From assembly GCA_937973555.1 (NCBI GenBank), contig CALJKL010000035.1, positions 1-51,717 on the forward strand: a DNA stretch of 51,717 nt. Direction: 5' to 3'. The notes under the pieces are model-generated. The model was not told where the DNA came from and did not search any database. It saw only the letters and a program-made list of their open reading frames with translations. This document shows, in pieces, positions 32,486 through 41,612 of the stretch. The first letter of the stretch is position 1; the number at the start of each line of letters is the position of its first letter. The DNA is from an uncultured Flavobacteriales bacterium. GTDB taxonomy: Bacteria; Bacteroidota; Bacteroidia; Flavobacteriales; Weeksellaceae. The position numbers and the translations under genes were made by a program.

Positions 32486-35344
32486 TTACATATAACTTTC
32501 AATTGGCTCGCAGGTACAAACCAAGTTTCTATCTCCATAGGCTTCATCTACCCTAGAAACCGTAGCAAAGAACTTGTGCGTCCTTACCCATTCTAGCGGA
32601 TACGCCGCCTTTTCTCTGCCGTATGGCTTATCCCAAGCATCAGACATTACTAATTGCTCTGTATGCGGTGCATTCTTCAAGACATTATTATGCGCATCTG
32701 CTTTACCTTCTGCAATTTCATCAATTTCTTTTTTGATATTAATTAACGCTTCTGCAAAACGATCTAGTTCTTCTTTACTTTCAGACTCTGTAGGCTCTAT
32801 CATCAATGTTCCTGCCACAGGGAAACTCACCGTAGGAGCATGGAAACCATAGTCCATCAATCTCTTCGCTACATCTACCACTTCTATGCCCAGCGGTTTG
32901 AACTGACGGAAATCTACAATACATTCATGAGCTACTCTTCCTTTATCATTAGAATACAAAATTGGGAAATGCTCCGCCAAAACTTCTTTCAAATAATTGG
33001 CATTGAGAATAGCATATTCTGTTGAGTTTTTAAGCCCCTCCGTACCCAACATTTTGATGTAAGCATAAGAAATATTCAATACCAAAGCAGAACCGTATGG
33101 TGCAGATGAAATAGCATCTATACCATGACTGCCACCCATTGGAATATTTGGATTCTTTGGCAAGAAAGGCACCAAATGCTCTGCCACACAGATTGGCCCT
33201 ACGCCAGGACCTCCTCCTCCGTGAGGAATGGCAAAAGTCTTGTGTAGATTCAGGTGACAAACATCTGCCCCGATATTACCCGGAGAAGTGAAACCTACCT
33301 GTGCATTCATGTTGGCACCATCCATATATACTTGTCCACCATTTTCATGAATAAGATCTGTAATTTCTTTTACATTGTGATCAAAGAAACCATAAGTAGA
33401 CGGATATGTAATCATAAAGGCAGACAAATGGTCTTTATGTTCTTCTACTTTTGCCTTCAAATCTTCGAAATCTATCTCACCATTTTCAAGATTCTTCACC
33501 ACCACTACTTTTAGGCCTGCAATCACCGCAGAAGCCGGGTTGGTACCATGCGCAGACTGAGGAATTAGACATATATCTCTATGCCCCTGTCCGATGGATT
33601 TTTGATACGCTCTAATAACCATCAAACCAGAATACTCTCCTTGTGCTCCAGAATTCGGCTGAAGAGAAGTACCCGCAAAACCTGTAATTTCTGCCAAATC
33701 TTTTTCTAAAGTCCTGATTAAGGTTTGATATCCTTCTGCCTGATGTGGCGGCACAAAAGGATGTATAGCACCCCAATTCTCCCAAGAAAGAGGAAGCATT
33801 TGGGTAGCAGCATTCAGTTTCATGGTGCAAGAACCAAGGGAAATCATAGAGTGTGTTAAACTCAAATCTTTTCTTTCCAAACGTTTGATGTAACGCATCA
33901 ATTCGGTTTCTGTATGGTATTTATTGAAAACTTCTTCTTTCAGGATTTCGTCTTTTCTCAATAAATTTTCCGGGATACTGTATCCTTCTTTTATGGTTAG
34001 TTTAAAGCCTTGCTTTTGTTTGAAATGAGCAAAGGCATTTACCACTTTATCAATTTTTTCGAGCGTTGTAGTTTCATTAATGGAAATACTTACAAAACCT
34101 TCTGTAAAATAATTCAGGTTGATTTTCTGATCCTGCATTACTCTTTTCAGTTGGTATTTTTCGTCTTCGCTCATCACCAATTTTACGGTATCAAAAACAG
34201 GTTCTTTTACCGTTTCAAAACCTAAAACATGCAAAGCATCTCTCAATGCATTGGTTTTATAATGAATCTGATCAGCTATAAACTCTAAACCGGATTTTCC
34301 GTGATAAACGGCATACATAGAAGCCATTACAGACAACAACACCTGAGCGGTACAAATGTTAGAGGTAGCCTTCTCTCTTTTGATATGCTGCTCTCTGGTC
34401 TGTAAAGCCATTCTTAAGGCACGCTTTCCGTAGGCATCTTGTGTAACCCCGATAATTCTTCCCGGAATATCTCTTTTATATTCTTCTTTACATGCAAAAA
34501 ATGCTGCGTGAGGACCTCCATACCCTAATGGAATCCCAAACCTTTGAGAAGTTCCCACGGCACAATCAGCGCCCATTTCGGCAGGAGATTTCAGTTTCAC
34601 CAATGCCAATGGATCACAGGCCACTACGGTCTGTATATTTTTTTCTTTTGCTTTCGCAATAAAATCTGTGTAATCTAGAACAATTCCGTTTTTACCAGGA
34701 TATTGAAGCAAAGCCCCGAAGAAGTCTTCTGTAAGGACAAAAGTATCATGATTACCTTCTACGATTTCAATTCCTAAACCTTCAGCCTTTGTTTTTAAAA
34801 CAGCTACCGTCTGTGGCAACACCAGTTCTGAAACAAAAAACTTATTGGCTTCCGCCTTTTTCTGCTCCTTAGTCCTATTGCTTTGGAACATGCTCATGGC
34901 TTCTGAGGCCGCAGTTCCTTCATCCAGCAGAGAGGCATTCGCTAAAGCAAAACCAGTAAGGTTGGTAATCAAAGTTTGATAATTAAGCAAAGCCTCTAAC
35001 CTTCCTTGTGCTATCTCTGCCTGATAGGGCGTGTATGCAGTATACCAACTTGGATTTTCTAAAATATTTCTTTGGATAACACTTGGCAAAATAGAATTGT
35101 GATATCCAAAACCAATATAAGTATCATAATCTAAATTCTTAGATGCCAATTCTTTGGAATGCTGCAACATTTCATATTCAGAAAGGGGCTCTGAAATATC
35201 TAAATCCTTTTGCAGACGGATAGCATCCGGTATGGTTTGAGAAATCAATTCATCTAAAGAAGAAACGCCAATTTTTTGTAACATAGCGTTTTTATCGGTT
35301 TCATTGAAACTGATGTGACGGTTCACAAATTGCTGTGTGTTCAT
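32486..35344 (-). CDS. gcvP: Glycine dehydrogenase (decarboxylating), P protein of the glycine cleavage system
   Basis: The PLP-dependent P protein decarboxylates glycine and passes the aminomethyl group to lipoyl GcvH. At 952 residues it is the long fused form containing both GcvPA and GcvPB halves. Motifs: FIGFGYHNSILPSVIQRNIL and TPYQAEIAQGRLEALLNYQT in the N-terminal half; LGSCTMKLNA, PNSGAQGEYSGLMVI, SAHGTNPASA and the PLP lysine in LHKTFAIPHGGGGPGVGPI in the C-terminal half. gcvT and gcvH are not in the window. Transcribed alone, with its own terminator. Confidence 0.97.
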   Translation of the reverse strand: MNTQQFVNRHISFNETDKNAMLQKIGVSSLDELISQTIPDAIRLQKDLDISEPLSEYEMLQHSKELASKNLDYDTYIGFGYHNSILPSVIQRNILENPSWYTAYTPYQAEIAQGRLEALLNYQTLITNLTGFALANASLLDEGTAASEAMSMFQSNRTKEQKKAEANKFFVSELVLPQTVAVLKTKAEGLGIEIVEGNHDTFVLTEDFFGALLQYPGKNGIVLDYTDFIAKAKEKNIQTVVACDPLALVKLKSPAEMGADCAVGTSQRFGIPLGYGGPHAAFFACKEEYKRDIPGRIIGVTQDAYGKRALRMALQTREQHIKREKATSNICTAQVLLSVMASMYAVYHGKSGLEFIADQIHYKTNALRDALHVLGFETVKEPVFDTVKLVMSEDEKYQLKRVMQDQKINLNYFTEGFVSISINETTTLEKIDKVVNAFAHFKQKQGFKLTIKEGYSIPENLLRKDEILKEEVFNKYHTETELMRYIKRLERKDLSLTHSMISLGSCTMKLNAATQMLPLSWENWGAIHPFVPPHQAEGYQTLIRTLEKDLAEITGFAGTSLQPNSGAQGEYSGLMVIRAYQKSIGQGHRDICLIPQSAHGTNPASAVIAGLKVVVVKNLENGEIDFEDLKAKVEEHKDHLSAFMITYPSTYGFFDHNVKEITDLIHENGGQVYMDGANMNAQVGFTSPGNIGADVCHLNLHKTFAIPHGGGGPGVGPICVAEHLVPFLPKNPNIPMGGSHGIDAISSAPYGSALVLNISYAYIKMLGTEGLKNSTEYAILNANYLKEVLAEHFPILYSNDKGRVAHECIVDFRQFKPLGIEVVDVAKRLMDYGFHAPTVSFPVAGTLMIEPTESESKEELDRFAEALINIKKEIDEIAEGKADAHNNVLKNAPHTEQLVMSDAWDKPYGREKAAYPLEWVRTHKFFATVSRVDEAYGDRNLVCTCEPIESYM

Positions 35345-35430
35345 AGAATTTTCCGGGTATTGTATTAGGTATTAAAACGCTTGTAAAAATACAAAAACTT
35401 TATGGAATCCTAAAAAAGAATTTTGGTTTA

Positions 35431-36075
35431 TTAATGTCTTTTGAAAAAATAAAAAATAAGCGCCGCCAAAACCATCATAATCAATAAAATAAGCCATTTT
35501 TTGGAAATATCCTGAGCTGGTTTTTCCTGTACTTTTGGCATTTCGGCAGAAGGAGATTCTTCTATTTTTGAAGCCTTCTGCACAGCAGTAGTCTCCATAA
35601 TGGTGATGCCCTGAACTACGGTTTTGTGAAGCAGTGTGTTGGTAGCATGCAGAAGTATCTGAAACTTACCCTGATGATCAAATTCTTTAATTCTGAATTT
35701 TCTTTCTCCTTGAGATTTTTCTAAACCAAAAGGCATTATTTTTACCAAATCCGCATCATACGTCTGCCAATAAATAGTGACCTCATCGCCTTTTTTTGCC
35801 CTTAGCGTATCGGCATGAAAATTTTTAATTTTTGGAGGCAAAGTAGATTTATGAGCGCGCTGAAAGCTGCCAAAACTCTGATCATAGATTCTTCTTCTGT
35901 CCTTATCGATTAATGTTTCATAGGCTTCTGTAACTTCGCGGAAGCGGTCTGTAAAAAACTCATCGTTTTCATTTTTATCGGGATGATATTTCAATGAAAG
36001 TTTACGGTACGCCTTCTTAATGTCTTCGTGGGAAGCATTGGATTTGATGCCGAGAAAGTAATAATAGTCTTTCAC
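35431..36075 (-). CDS. DnaJ-domain protein with C-terminal membrane anchor
   Basis: The N-terminal J domain (residues ~1-65) has YYYFLGIKSNASHEDIKKAYR and the HPD motif in KYHPDKNENDEFF, which stimulates an Hsp70 ATPase. A middle region (~75-170) of beta character follows (GDEVTIYWQTYDADLVKI), then a proline/lysine linker and one C-terminal helix, LILLIMMVLAALIFYFF, ending in KRH. The tail anchor would place the J domain in the cytoplasm. The start is uncertain: GTG at 36,075 (used here) or TTG at 36,093. It lacks the zinc-finger domain of DnaJ, so it is a specialised co-chaperone. Confidence 0.85.
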   Translation of the reverse strand: MKDYYYFLGIKSNASHEDIKKAYRKLSLKYHPDKNENDEFFTDRFREVTEAYETLIDKDRRRIYDQSFGSFQRAHKSTLPPKIKNFHADTLRAKKGDEVTIYWQTYDADLVKIMPFGLEKSQGERKFRIKEFDHQGKFQILLHATNTLLHKTVVQGITIMETTAVQKASKIEESPSAEMPKVQEKPAQDISKKWLILLIMMVLAALIFYFFKRH

Positions 36076-36231
36076 AATATAAGTGATGTACAATTAGCGA
36101 TGAGTGATAGATAATTGACAGCAAAAATATAAATTTTATCTCATCATTGAAAATGATGGGAGGTTGAGCAATTAAGAATTCAATCAGGAAAAGAACATTT
36201 CTTCAAGGAAAAACTATGAATACCCAACTCC

Positions 36232-36318
36232 ATTGCGCCCCGAGTTGAGCGAAAATCCTTTTTTGTTTGTAGGAACGACAAAAAAGATTGGGAGTGGAAC
36301 GAGGAAATTTGGCGCACC
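36232..36318 (+). repeat. Dispersed intergenic element, copy 2
   Basis: This copy reads ATTGCGCCCCGAGTTGAGCG, AATCCTTTTTTGT, loop, ACAAAAAAGATT, GGGAGTGGAACGAGGAAATT and TGGCGC. Block order matches the minus strand of 3125-3212. The outer GCGCC/GGCGC and the inner CTTTTTTGT/ACAAAAAAG (36,258-36,266 with 36,278-36,286) can pair, giving a nested hairpin. It occupies the 265-bp divergent gap between the DnaJ-domain gene and the kinase-like gene. Confidence 0.65.
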
Positions 36319-36359
36319 AAAAGAAAAAAAATCATTAACTTTAACTCATATTTACGGTT

Positions 36360-37427
36360 ATGAATATTGAAGAAAATGATTTCCTGAAAATTTCTAAAAG
36401 AAAAATCTCGTACCCCATCAACAATGACTTAATGAATTATCTGGAAGAATACGACCGGGTTTTTAAGTCGGCTATTACCTATGAAGATATGATGCGTTTT
36501 GTAGATTCTTTTCCTATCATCGACAAAGAGGGAAAGGATACACTTTGGAAGGGGGTAATGTATGATTATCATGATATGGAAGAAATCCACCATAGTTTGA
36601 TAAAAATCTATCAGAGACTTCGCTCAGACGGTAACCAAGATGCTACCTCTCACCTTCTGGTAGATAGCATAGACTTCTGTACTTTTGGAAACTCTCATCC
36701 TTTTCGGGTAAAAATCAGAAACCTCCATAATGATATTCACGATTACTTTTATGTAAAAAAAGCCGATGCGTCTAGGATTTACGGCTTAGAGTTAGAATAC
36801 ATGCTTTCGCCCAACCGTATCGATTTTTTGGTATATAAAGACACTTTAATTGAAGAACATGTATCCGGTATTCCTGGAGATATTTTTCTTGAAAAATATT
36901 TAGATGAAAACCAAAGCAAAAAGCGTATCGCCAAAGAGTTTGTAAAATTTAATGAAAGATGTTTCCTAAGGCTTTTGGGAGACCAGCGTGCCTATAACTT
37001 TGTGATGGTATTAACGCCGGATTTTGACGAAATTAAATACCGCATCCGAAGTATAGACTTTGACCAACAATGCTATGAAGGCAGAATGAATCTCTACAAA
37101 CCACAGTTTTTCCGAGAAAATCTAGAATATGTGAAATTTGTACAGCAATACATTGACAAGGATTCCATAAAACAGTATCAACACGAAGAACGTTCATTAA
37201 TGGCCAAAAGAATGATTTTGGCAAAAGTGAGACTGGGTACATTGATAGACATTATGAAAAAGGACGACATTGCACCGATGGAAAAAGTAATTCTTCTAAG
37301 AGAAGAAGTATATCATTACCTAAAAGACAATTCTCTGAAAAAGTGTAATTCTATGGGTGAAATTGTAGAATCTGTACTCAATTTCACATTGAGAAATTAC
37401 ATGGACAACCTTAATAGCAGTTACTAA
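36360..37427 (+). CDS. Unrecognised protein with kinase-like active-site pattern
   Basis: I do not recognise this 355-residue family by name. Residues ~115-240 look like a degenerate aminoglycoside-phosphotransferase/HipA-type kinase: a candidate nucleotide lysine in YFYVKKADASR (Lys133/134), an acidic helix IYGLELEYML (Glu144), a hinge-like EEHVSGIPGD, a catalytic-loop match LLGDQRAYNF (Asp208 and Asn213 with correct spacing), and a metal-binding match RSIDFDQ (Asp233) 20 residues later. The N-terminus (~1-100) and C-terminus (~255-355) are helical and charged. No membrane segment or signal is seen. It is transcribed alone. Kinase function is inference from pattern only. Confidence 0.7.
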   Translation: MNIEENDFLKISKRKISYPINNDLMNYLEEYDRVFKSAITYEDMMRFVDSFPIIDKEGKDTLWKGVMYDYHDMEEIHHSLIKIYQRLRSDGNQDATSHLLVDSIDFCTFGNSHPFRVKIRNLHNDIHDYFYVKKADASRIYGLELEYMLSPNRIDFLVYKDTLIEEHVSGIPGDIFLEKYLDENQSKKRIAKEFVKFNERCFLRLLGDQRAYNFVMVLTPDFDEIKYRIRSIDFDQQCYEGRMNLYKPQFFRENLEYVKFVQQYIDKDSIKQYQHEERSLMAKRMILAKVRLGTLIDIMKKDDIAPMEKVILLREEVYHYLKDNSLKKCNSMGEIVESVLNFTLRNYMDNLNSSY

Positions 37428-37429
37428 TA

Positions 37430-37843
37430 TTAATTGCTTTCCACGTAATGCTTAAACTGATTAAGGATGGCTTGCCAGCCTTGCTCCTGCATATCTAACG
37501 AATTGATATGTTCCGGTTCGAAACGCTCGAAAATCTCGGTAGTATTTTCGTCTATCACATGAAAAAAAACTTCCACTTTCCTTCCGTCTTCTATGAAATA
37601 TTCTATTTTCTGTAAAGGAATAATTTCGGAATATGTTCCATGAAAAACAAAACTTGCCGACTTGTCTCTAGCCGACATCGTAAAGAAGAATTCGCCGCCC
37701 GGCTCCAAATTATTTTCCGCATTTGGACAATGCCAGGAATCGTGTGCAAAATTCCATTTCACAATATGTTCGGATTCGGTAAAAAGTCTCCAGGTTTTTT
37801 CTAAAGACCCTTTAATAATTGAATTAACGATAAGAGGTTCCAT
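37430..37843 (-). CDS. SRPBCC / AHSA1-domain protein
   Basis: The 137-residue product has the START-like helix-grip fold of the AHSA1 group: VNSIIKGSLEKTWRLFTESEHIVKWNFAHDSW at the start (in two parts), GGEFFFTMSARDKSASFVFHGTYSEI, IEYFIEDGRKVEVFFHV and a C-terminal helix QEQGWQAILNQFKHYVES. Members bind hydrophobic ligands or activate Hsp90; the function here is unknown. It is convergent with the kinase-like gene (2-bp gap) and downstream of tpx. Confidence 0.9.
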   Translation of the reverse strand: MEPLIVNSIIKGSLEKTWRLFTESEHIVKWNFAHDSWHCPNAENNLEPGGEFFFTMSARDKSASFVFHGTYSEIIPLQKIEYFIEDGRKVEVFFHVIDENTTEIFERFEPEHINSLDMQEQGWQAILNQFKHYVESN

Positions 37844-37856
37844 TTTTCAAAATTTA

Positions 37857-37880
37857 AAATGGGCACAAAAGCGCCCATTT
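37857..37880 (-). terminator. Terminator after tpx
   Basis: AAATGGGC and GCCCATTT pair over 8 bp around an 8-base loop. It lies 12 bp beyond the tpx stop on the minus strand. The T tract that follows is interrupted (TAAATTTTG), so it may be leaky into the SRPBCC gene. Confidence 0.65.
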
Positions 37881-37892
37881 GTTAAATCTATT

Positions 37893-38387
37893 TTATAATG
37901 AGGCCAAAGCAGCTTCATAATTAGGCTCCTGCGCAATTTCCGGCACCTGTTCTGTATATTTTACAAATCCGTTTTCATCCAAAACAATTACAGCTCTGCT
38001 CAATAAACCTTGCAGAGGAGAATCTTCTATCAACAAACCATATATTTCTCCAAAATGGCCTCTGAAATCTGATAAATTCACCACGTTTTCCAAACCTTCA
38101 GCAGCACAAAATCTCTTCAAGGCAAAAGGTAAATCTTTAGATATATTTACCACAACAGTATTCTCTAAAGAACTCGCTTCCTGATTAAACTTTCTTGCAG
38201 ACGCTGCACATACTCCCGTATCAATACTCGGAAAAATATTAAGCACTACTTTTTTCCCTTGGTAGTCTGATAAAGTTTTTTCAGATAAATCTTCTGCCAC
38301 TAATGTAAAATCTTTAGCTTTAGAACCTAATTCCGGTAATTTTCCTGAAGTATGAATTTCGTTTCCTTGTAATGTTATGTTTGCCAT
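37893..38387 (-). CDS. tpx: Thiol peroxidase Tpx (2-Cys peroxiredoxin)
   Basis: It reduces hydroperoxides using thioredoxin. The 164-residue product carries the peroxidatic cysteine in SIDTGVCAASARKFNQEA and the resolving cysteine in ALKRFCAAEGLENVVNLSDFR (two parts), spaced as in the atypical 2-Cys Tpx class. The ends are typical: ITLQGNEIHTSGKLPELGSKA at the N-terminus and PEIAQEPNYEAALASL at the C-terminus. A TACCTTTG -7 box lies 23 bp upstream. Confidence 0.96.
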   Translation of the reverse strand: MANITLQGNEIHTSGKLPELGSKAKDFTLVAEDLSEKTLSDYQGKKVVLNIFPSIDTGVCAASARKFNQEASSLENTVVVNISKDLPFALKRFCAAEGLENVVNLSDFRGHFGEIYGLLIEDSPLQGLLSRAVIVLDENGFVKYTEQVPEIAQEPNYEAALASL

Positions 38388-38409
38388 TTTTCTATTTTTT
38401 TTGTTTTTC

Positions 38410-38417
38410 CAAAGGTA
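38410..38417 (-). promoter_or_regulatory. Bacteroidota -7 box of tpx
   Basis: TACCTTTG on the minus strand matches TAnnTTTG, 23 bp upstream of the ATG at 38,387. No clear peroxide-sensor box was seen next to it. Confidence 0.5.
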
Positions 38418-38484
38418 TTGTTTTTAATTATTTCTTTTAAATGTAATTATAAATATATCTATTTCATAATTTCTATAAAAACAC

Positions 38485-38492
38485 TAAATTTG
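38485..38492 (+). promoter_or_regulatory. Bacteroidota -7 box of icd
   Basis: TAAATTTG matches TAnnTTTG and lies 41 bp upstream of the icd ATG. It predicts a leader of about 35 bases. Confidence 0.5.
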
Positions 38493-38532
38493 CTAACTTC
38501 TAAATTTTAAACAAATAAAAACTCGAAGATAA

Positions 38533-40752
38533 ATGTCTAGTAATTCTAAAATCATCTATACTTACACAGATGAAGCGCCAATGTTGGCCACCCATTCTCT
38601 ATTACCTATAATTCAAAAATATGCTTCTACTGCCGGAATCAATGTAGAAATGAAAGATATTTCTCTTTCCGGAAGAATTTTGGCAAATTTCCCTGAATTT
38701 TTAAAAGACGACCAAAAAATTGGTGATGCTTTAGCAGAATTGGGAGAATTAGCGACTAAGCCTGAGGCTAATATCATTAAATTACCAAATATTTCCGCTT
38801 CTGTTCCGCAATTGGAAGAAGCCATCGCAGAGCTTCAAAAGCATGGTTATGCAGTACCAAATTATCCTGCAGAGCCAAAAACAGAAGAAGAAACTGCCAT
38901 CAATAAAAAATATGCTAAAGTTTTAGGAAGTGCCGTAAACCCAGTATTAAGAGAAGGAAACTCAGATAGAAGAGCACCAAAAGCCGTAAAAAACTACGCT
39001 AAAGCAAACCCACACAGAATGGGGGCTTGGGCTAAAGATTCTAAAACTGAAGTGGCTCATATGAATGCCGGAGATTTCTACGGAACAGAAAATTCTACGA
39101 CCGTTGCCAACGAAGGAAAATTCAGAATTGTATTCTATGCTCAAGACGGTTCTTCTAAAGTTTTGAAGGATTTTGCGCCTTTGAAAGCCGGAGAAATTAT
39201 TGACTCTTCTGTAATGAATATCGCTTCATTGAAATCTTTCGTAAAAGAAGCCATCAAAGAAGCTAAAGAAAAGAATGTGTTGCTTTCTGCACACTTGAAG
39301 GCTACCATGATGAAGGTTTCAGACCCTATCATTTTCGGGGCTATTGTAGAAACTTATTTCCAAGAAGTATTTGAAAAATATGCTGCTACTTTTGCAGCTT
39401 TAGACATCAATCCTAACTTTGGATTGGCTACGCTTTTCGAGAAAATTTCAGGTCATCCTCAGGAAGCCGAAATTAAAGCAGATATAGAAGCTACTATTGC
39501 TAAAGGCCCAAGATTGGCTATGGTAAATTCTGACAAAGGAATTACCAACTTCCACGTTTCTTCTGATGTTATCGTAGATGCTTCTATGGCAGCCTTAGTA
39601 AGAGGGGGAGGAAAAATGTGGAACAAAGAAGGCAATGAAGAAGATACCGTTTGTATTATCCCAGATAGAACGTATGCCGGTTTCTATGATGCCATTGTAG
39701 AAGAAATGAAGCAAAATGGCGCCATAGACCCTACTACTTTTGGTACAGTACCAAACGTAGGTTTGATGGCTCAAAAAGCAGAAGAATACGGTTCTCATGA
39801 TAAAACATTCCAGATTTCTGGAGAAGGAACCGTGAAAGTAGAAGACGAAAACGGAAATACTTTACTAGAACAAAAAGTACAGAATGGAGATATCTTCAGA
39901 ATGTGCCAAACCAAAGATGCCCCAATCCAAGACTGGGTAAAATTGGCCGTAAACAGAGCAAGACTTTCTAACACACCGGCAATTTTCTGGTTAGACAAAG
40001 GAAGAGCCCACGATGCGCAAATCATCAAAAAAGTAGAAAAATATCTTCAGAATTACGATTTAACAGGTCTTGACATCAGAATTATGGATGTAAAAGATGC
40101 GGTTTTAGAAACCTTAAAAAGAGGAAGAGCAGGGTTAGACACCATTTCTGTTTCCGGAAACGTATTAAGAGATTATTTAACCGATATGTTCCCGATTTTG
40201 GAATTAGGAACTTCAGCCAAAATGCTTTCTATCGTTCCATTGATGAACGGTGGAGGTCTTTTTGAAACCGGCGCAGGAGGTTCTGCTCCAAAACACGTAG
40301 AACAATTCTTAAAAGAAGGATACCTAAGATGGGATTCTTTAGGAGAATTCTTAGCGCTACAAGCAAGTTTAGAACATTTGTCTCAAACGCAAAACAATCC
40401 AAAAGCTCAAGTGTTGGCAGATGCTTTAGATGAAGCGAATGCTAAGTTCTTGGCTACCGATAAATCTCCTGCCAGAAAAGTAGGCGGAATAGACAACCGT
40501 GGCTCTCATTTCTACTTGGCCATGTATTGGGCTGAAGCTTTGGCAGCACAGAGTGCAGATGCTGATTTAGCAGCTACCTTTGCTCCTGTAGCAAAAGCCA
40601 TGCAGGAAAACGAATCTACCATTAATGACGAATTGATTGGGGCACAAGGCAAGCCACAGGACATCGGCGGATATTACCAACCAGACTCTGTGAAAACTTA
40701 TGCCGCTATGAGATCTTCGGCTACATTAAATGCTATTGTAGATGTCATTTAA
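38533..40752 (+). CDS. icd: Monomeric NADP-dependent isocitrate dehydrogenase
   Basis: It oxidises isocitrate to 2-oxoglutarate in the TCA cycle and yields NADPH. At 739 residues it is the large monomeric IDH-II type, unrelated in length to the ~415-residue dimeric enzyme. Landmarks: IIYTYTDEAPMLATHSLLPI at the start, LREGNSDRRAPKAVKNYAK, HLKATMMKVSDPIIFG, WLDKGRAHDAQIIKK, ILELGTSAKMLSIVPLMNGG and GGYYQPD near the end. The ATG follows a 41-bp leader with a -7 box. It is a single-gene unit ending in a strong terminator. Confidence 0.97.
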   Translation: MSSNSKIIYTYTDEAPMLATHSLLPIIQKYASTAGINVEMKDISLSGRILANFPEFLKDDQKIGDALAELGELATKPEANIIKLPNISASVPQLEEAIAELQKHGYAVPNYPAEPKTEEETAINKKYAKVLGSAVNPVLREGNSDRRAPKAVKNYAKANPHRMGAWAKDSKTEVAHMNAGDFYGTENSTTVANEGKFRIVFYAQDGSSKVLKDFAPLKAGEIIDSSVMNIASLKSFVKEAIKEAKEKNVLLSAHLKATMMKVSDPIIFGAIVETYFQEVFEKYAATFAALDINPNFGLATLFEKISGHPQEAEIKADIEATIAKGPRLAMVNSDKGITNFHVSSDVIVDASMAALVRGGGKMWNKEGNEEDTVCIIPDRTYAGFYDAIVEEMKQNGAIDPTTFGTVPNVGLMAQKAEEYGSHDKTFQISGEGTVKVEDENGNTLLEQKVQNGDIFRMCQTKDAPIQDWVKLAVNRARLSNTPAIFWLDKGRAHDAQIIKKVEKYLQNYDLTGLDIRIMDVKDAVLETLKRGRAGLDTISVSGNVLRDYLTDMFPILELGTSAKMLSIVPLMNGGGLFETGAGGSAPKHVEQFLKEGYLRWDSLGEFLALQASLEHLSQTQNNPKAQVLADALDEANAKFLATDKSPARKVGGIDNRGSHFYLAMYWAEALAAQSADADLAATFAPVAKAMQENESTINDELIGAQGKPQDIGGYYQPDSVKTYAAMRSSATLNAIVDVI

Positions 40753-40781
40753 TTCAAGATTTAGAAATTAAAATTCATATT

Positions 40782-40815
40782 AAAAAAACGCTCCAAAATA
40801 TTGGAGCGTTTTTTT
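40782..40815. terminator. Bidirectional terminator of icd and ric (AAACGCTCC family)
   Basis: AAAAACGCTCCAA pairs with TTGGAGCGTTTTT around AATA, flanked by A and T tracts. It lies between convergent icd and ric and can end both transcripts. Its stem matches those at 11,387 and 45,408. Confidence 0.9.
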
Positions 40816-40858
40816 ATCATTTTACTTTTTTATTTTTCCCAAGAAACTTTTGAATGCA

Positions 40859-41584
40859 TTAATATTGAACGGTAAATTCTTTTTCCAATTTTATGGCTTT
40901 TGGAAAGAGGATATTGTTTTCAAGATGAATGTGGGTGTGAAGATCCTGCTCAAATTCATCCAACATCGCAAAGGTGACCCGATAAGTATTGCAGGCATCT
41001 GCAGGCGGATTATAACCCGAAGTAAGTGCTGCAATTTTCCTGAACCTTTCCCCTTCAAAATCATGATCGTGCATCATCATGTTCACCGGATTTTCTACAG
41101 AACCGAAAGGCGGCTGCATCAATGCCTCGCCAGTTCTCTGGGCTTTGATCATATTTCTGATGAAAGGAAACAGAATGAGCTCTTCTTTTTTGAAATGAGG
41201 AGCCAAATCTTGTGCCGAAGCAAAGAACAGATCCCTGATTTCGAACAATTCGGGATGATGGCCACCGTGTACTTTGCAGAGCTTATCCAAAAAAGCCTCA
41301 ATTACCGGAATCTTTTCTTCTGCATAACGGTGGTGTGTTTTTTCTATATAATCTGCCAACAAGTCTAAAGGCCAACTTTGAAAATCAACAACATTACCGC
41401 CTTTTATGGGCAGTGTGTTTATTTCCTCATAAATTTTTTCAGCATCCAATTTTTTTGCAGTACAAGCATCTTCAATCGTTCTGTTTCCACGGCAACAAAA
41501 ATCGATGCCGTTTTTTTTGAAAACTGCTGCTGTACGGAAATCTTCTGCAACTATTTCTCCTATTAGATTATTTTTTAAATCCAT
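40859..41584 (-). CDS. ric: Iron-sulfur cluster repair di-iron protein (Ric/ScdA/YtfE)
   Basis: Ric repairs Fe-S clusters damaged by NO and peroxide with a hemerythrin-like di-iron centre. In 241 residues, the N-terminal DUF542 part has FKKNGIDFCCRGNRTIEDAC (Cys30-Cys31), and the hemerythrin part has THHRYAEEKIP, HGGHHPELFEI, APHFKKEELILFPF, MMHDHDFEGERF and HTHIHLENNILFPKA, supplying the His and Glu ligands. It lies downstream of the nirK-nirV-sco-cytochrome genes on the same strand, but with a 166-bp gap. Its upstream region carries a motif also found upstream of nirK, implying common NO control. Confidence 0.95.
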   Translation of the reverse strand: MDLKNNLIGEIVAEDFRTAAVFKKNGIDFCCRGNRTIEDACTAKKLDAEKIYEEINTLPIKGGNVVDFQSWPLDLLADYIEKTHHRYAEEKIPVIEAFLDKLCKVHGGHHPELFEIRDLFFASAQDLAPHFKKEELILFPFIRNMIKAQRTGEALMQPPFGSVENPVNMMMHDHDFEGERFRKIAALTSGYNPPADACNTYRVTFAMLDEFEQDLHTHIHLENNILFPKAIKLEKEFTVQY

Positions 41585-41589
41585 AATAC

Positions 41590-41612
41590 AATACCTTTTA
41601 TCTTTTATTGTT
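41590..41612 (-). promoter_or_regulatory. Motif shared with the nirK upstream region, at ric
   Basis: On the plus strand this reads AATACCTTTT directly followed by ATCTTTTATTG. Nearly the same sequence, with one extra T, occurs at 44,838-44,858. Here it ends 5 bp before the ric start codon, so a bound regulator would block transcription or translation initiation. A role as binding site of the nearby Rrf2 regulator is inference. Confidence 0.45.

Noticed and set aside
40850..41368. A 172-codon plus-strand frame opposite ric
   Set aside because: It is antisense to the clear hemerythrin-like Ric protein and has shadow composition (many Phe, Ile, His) with no domain.
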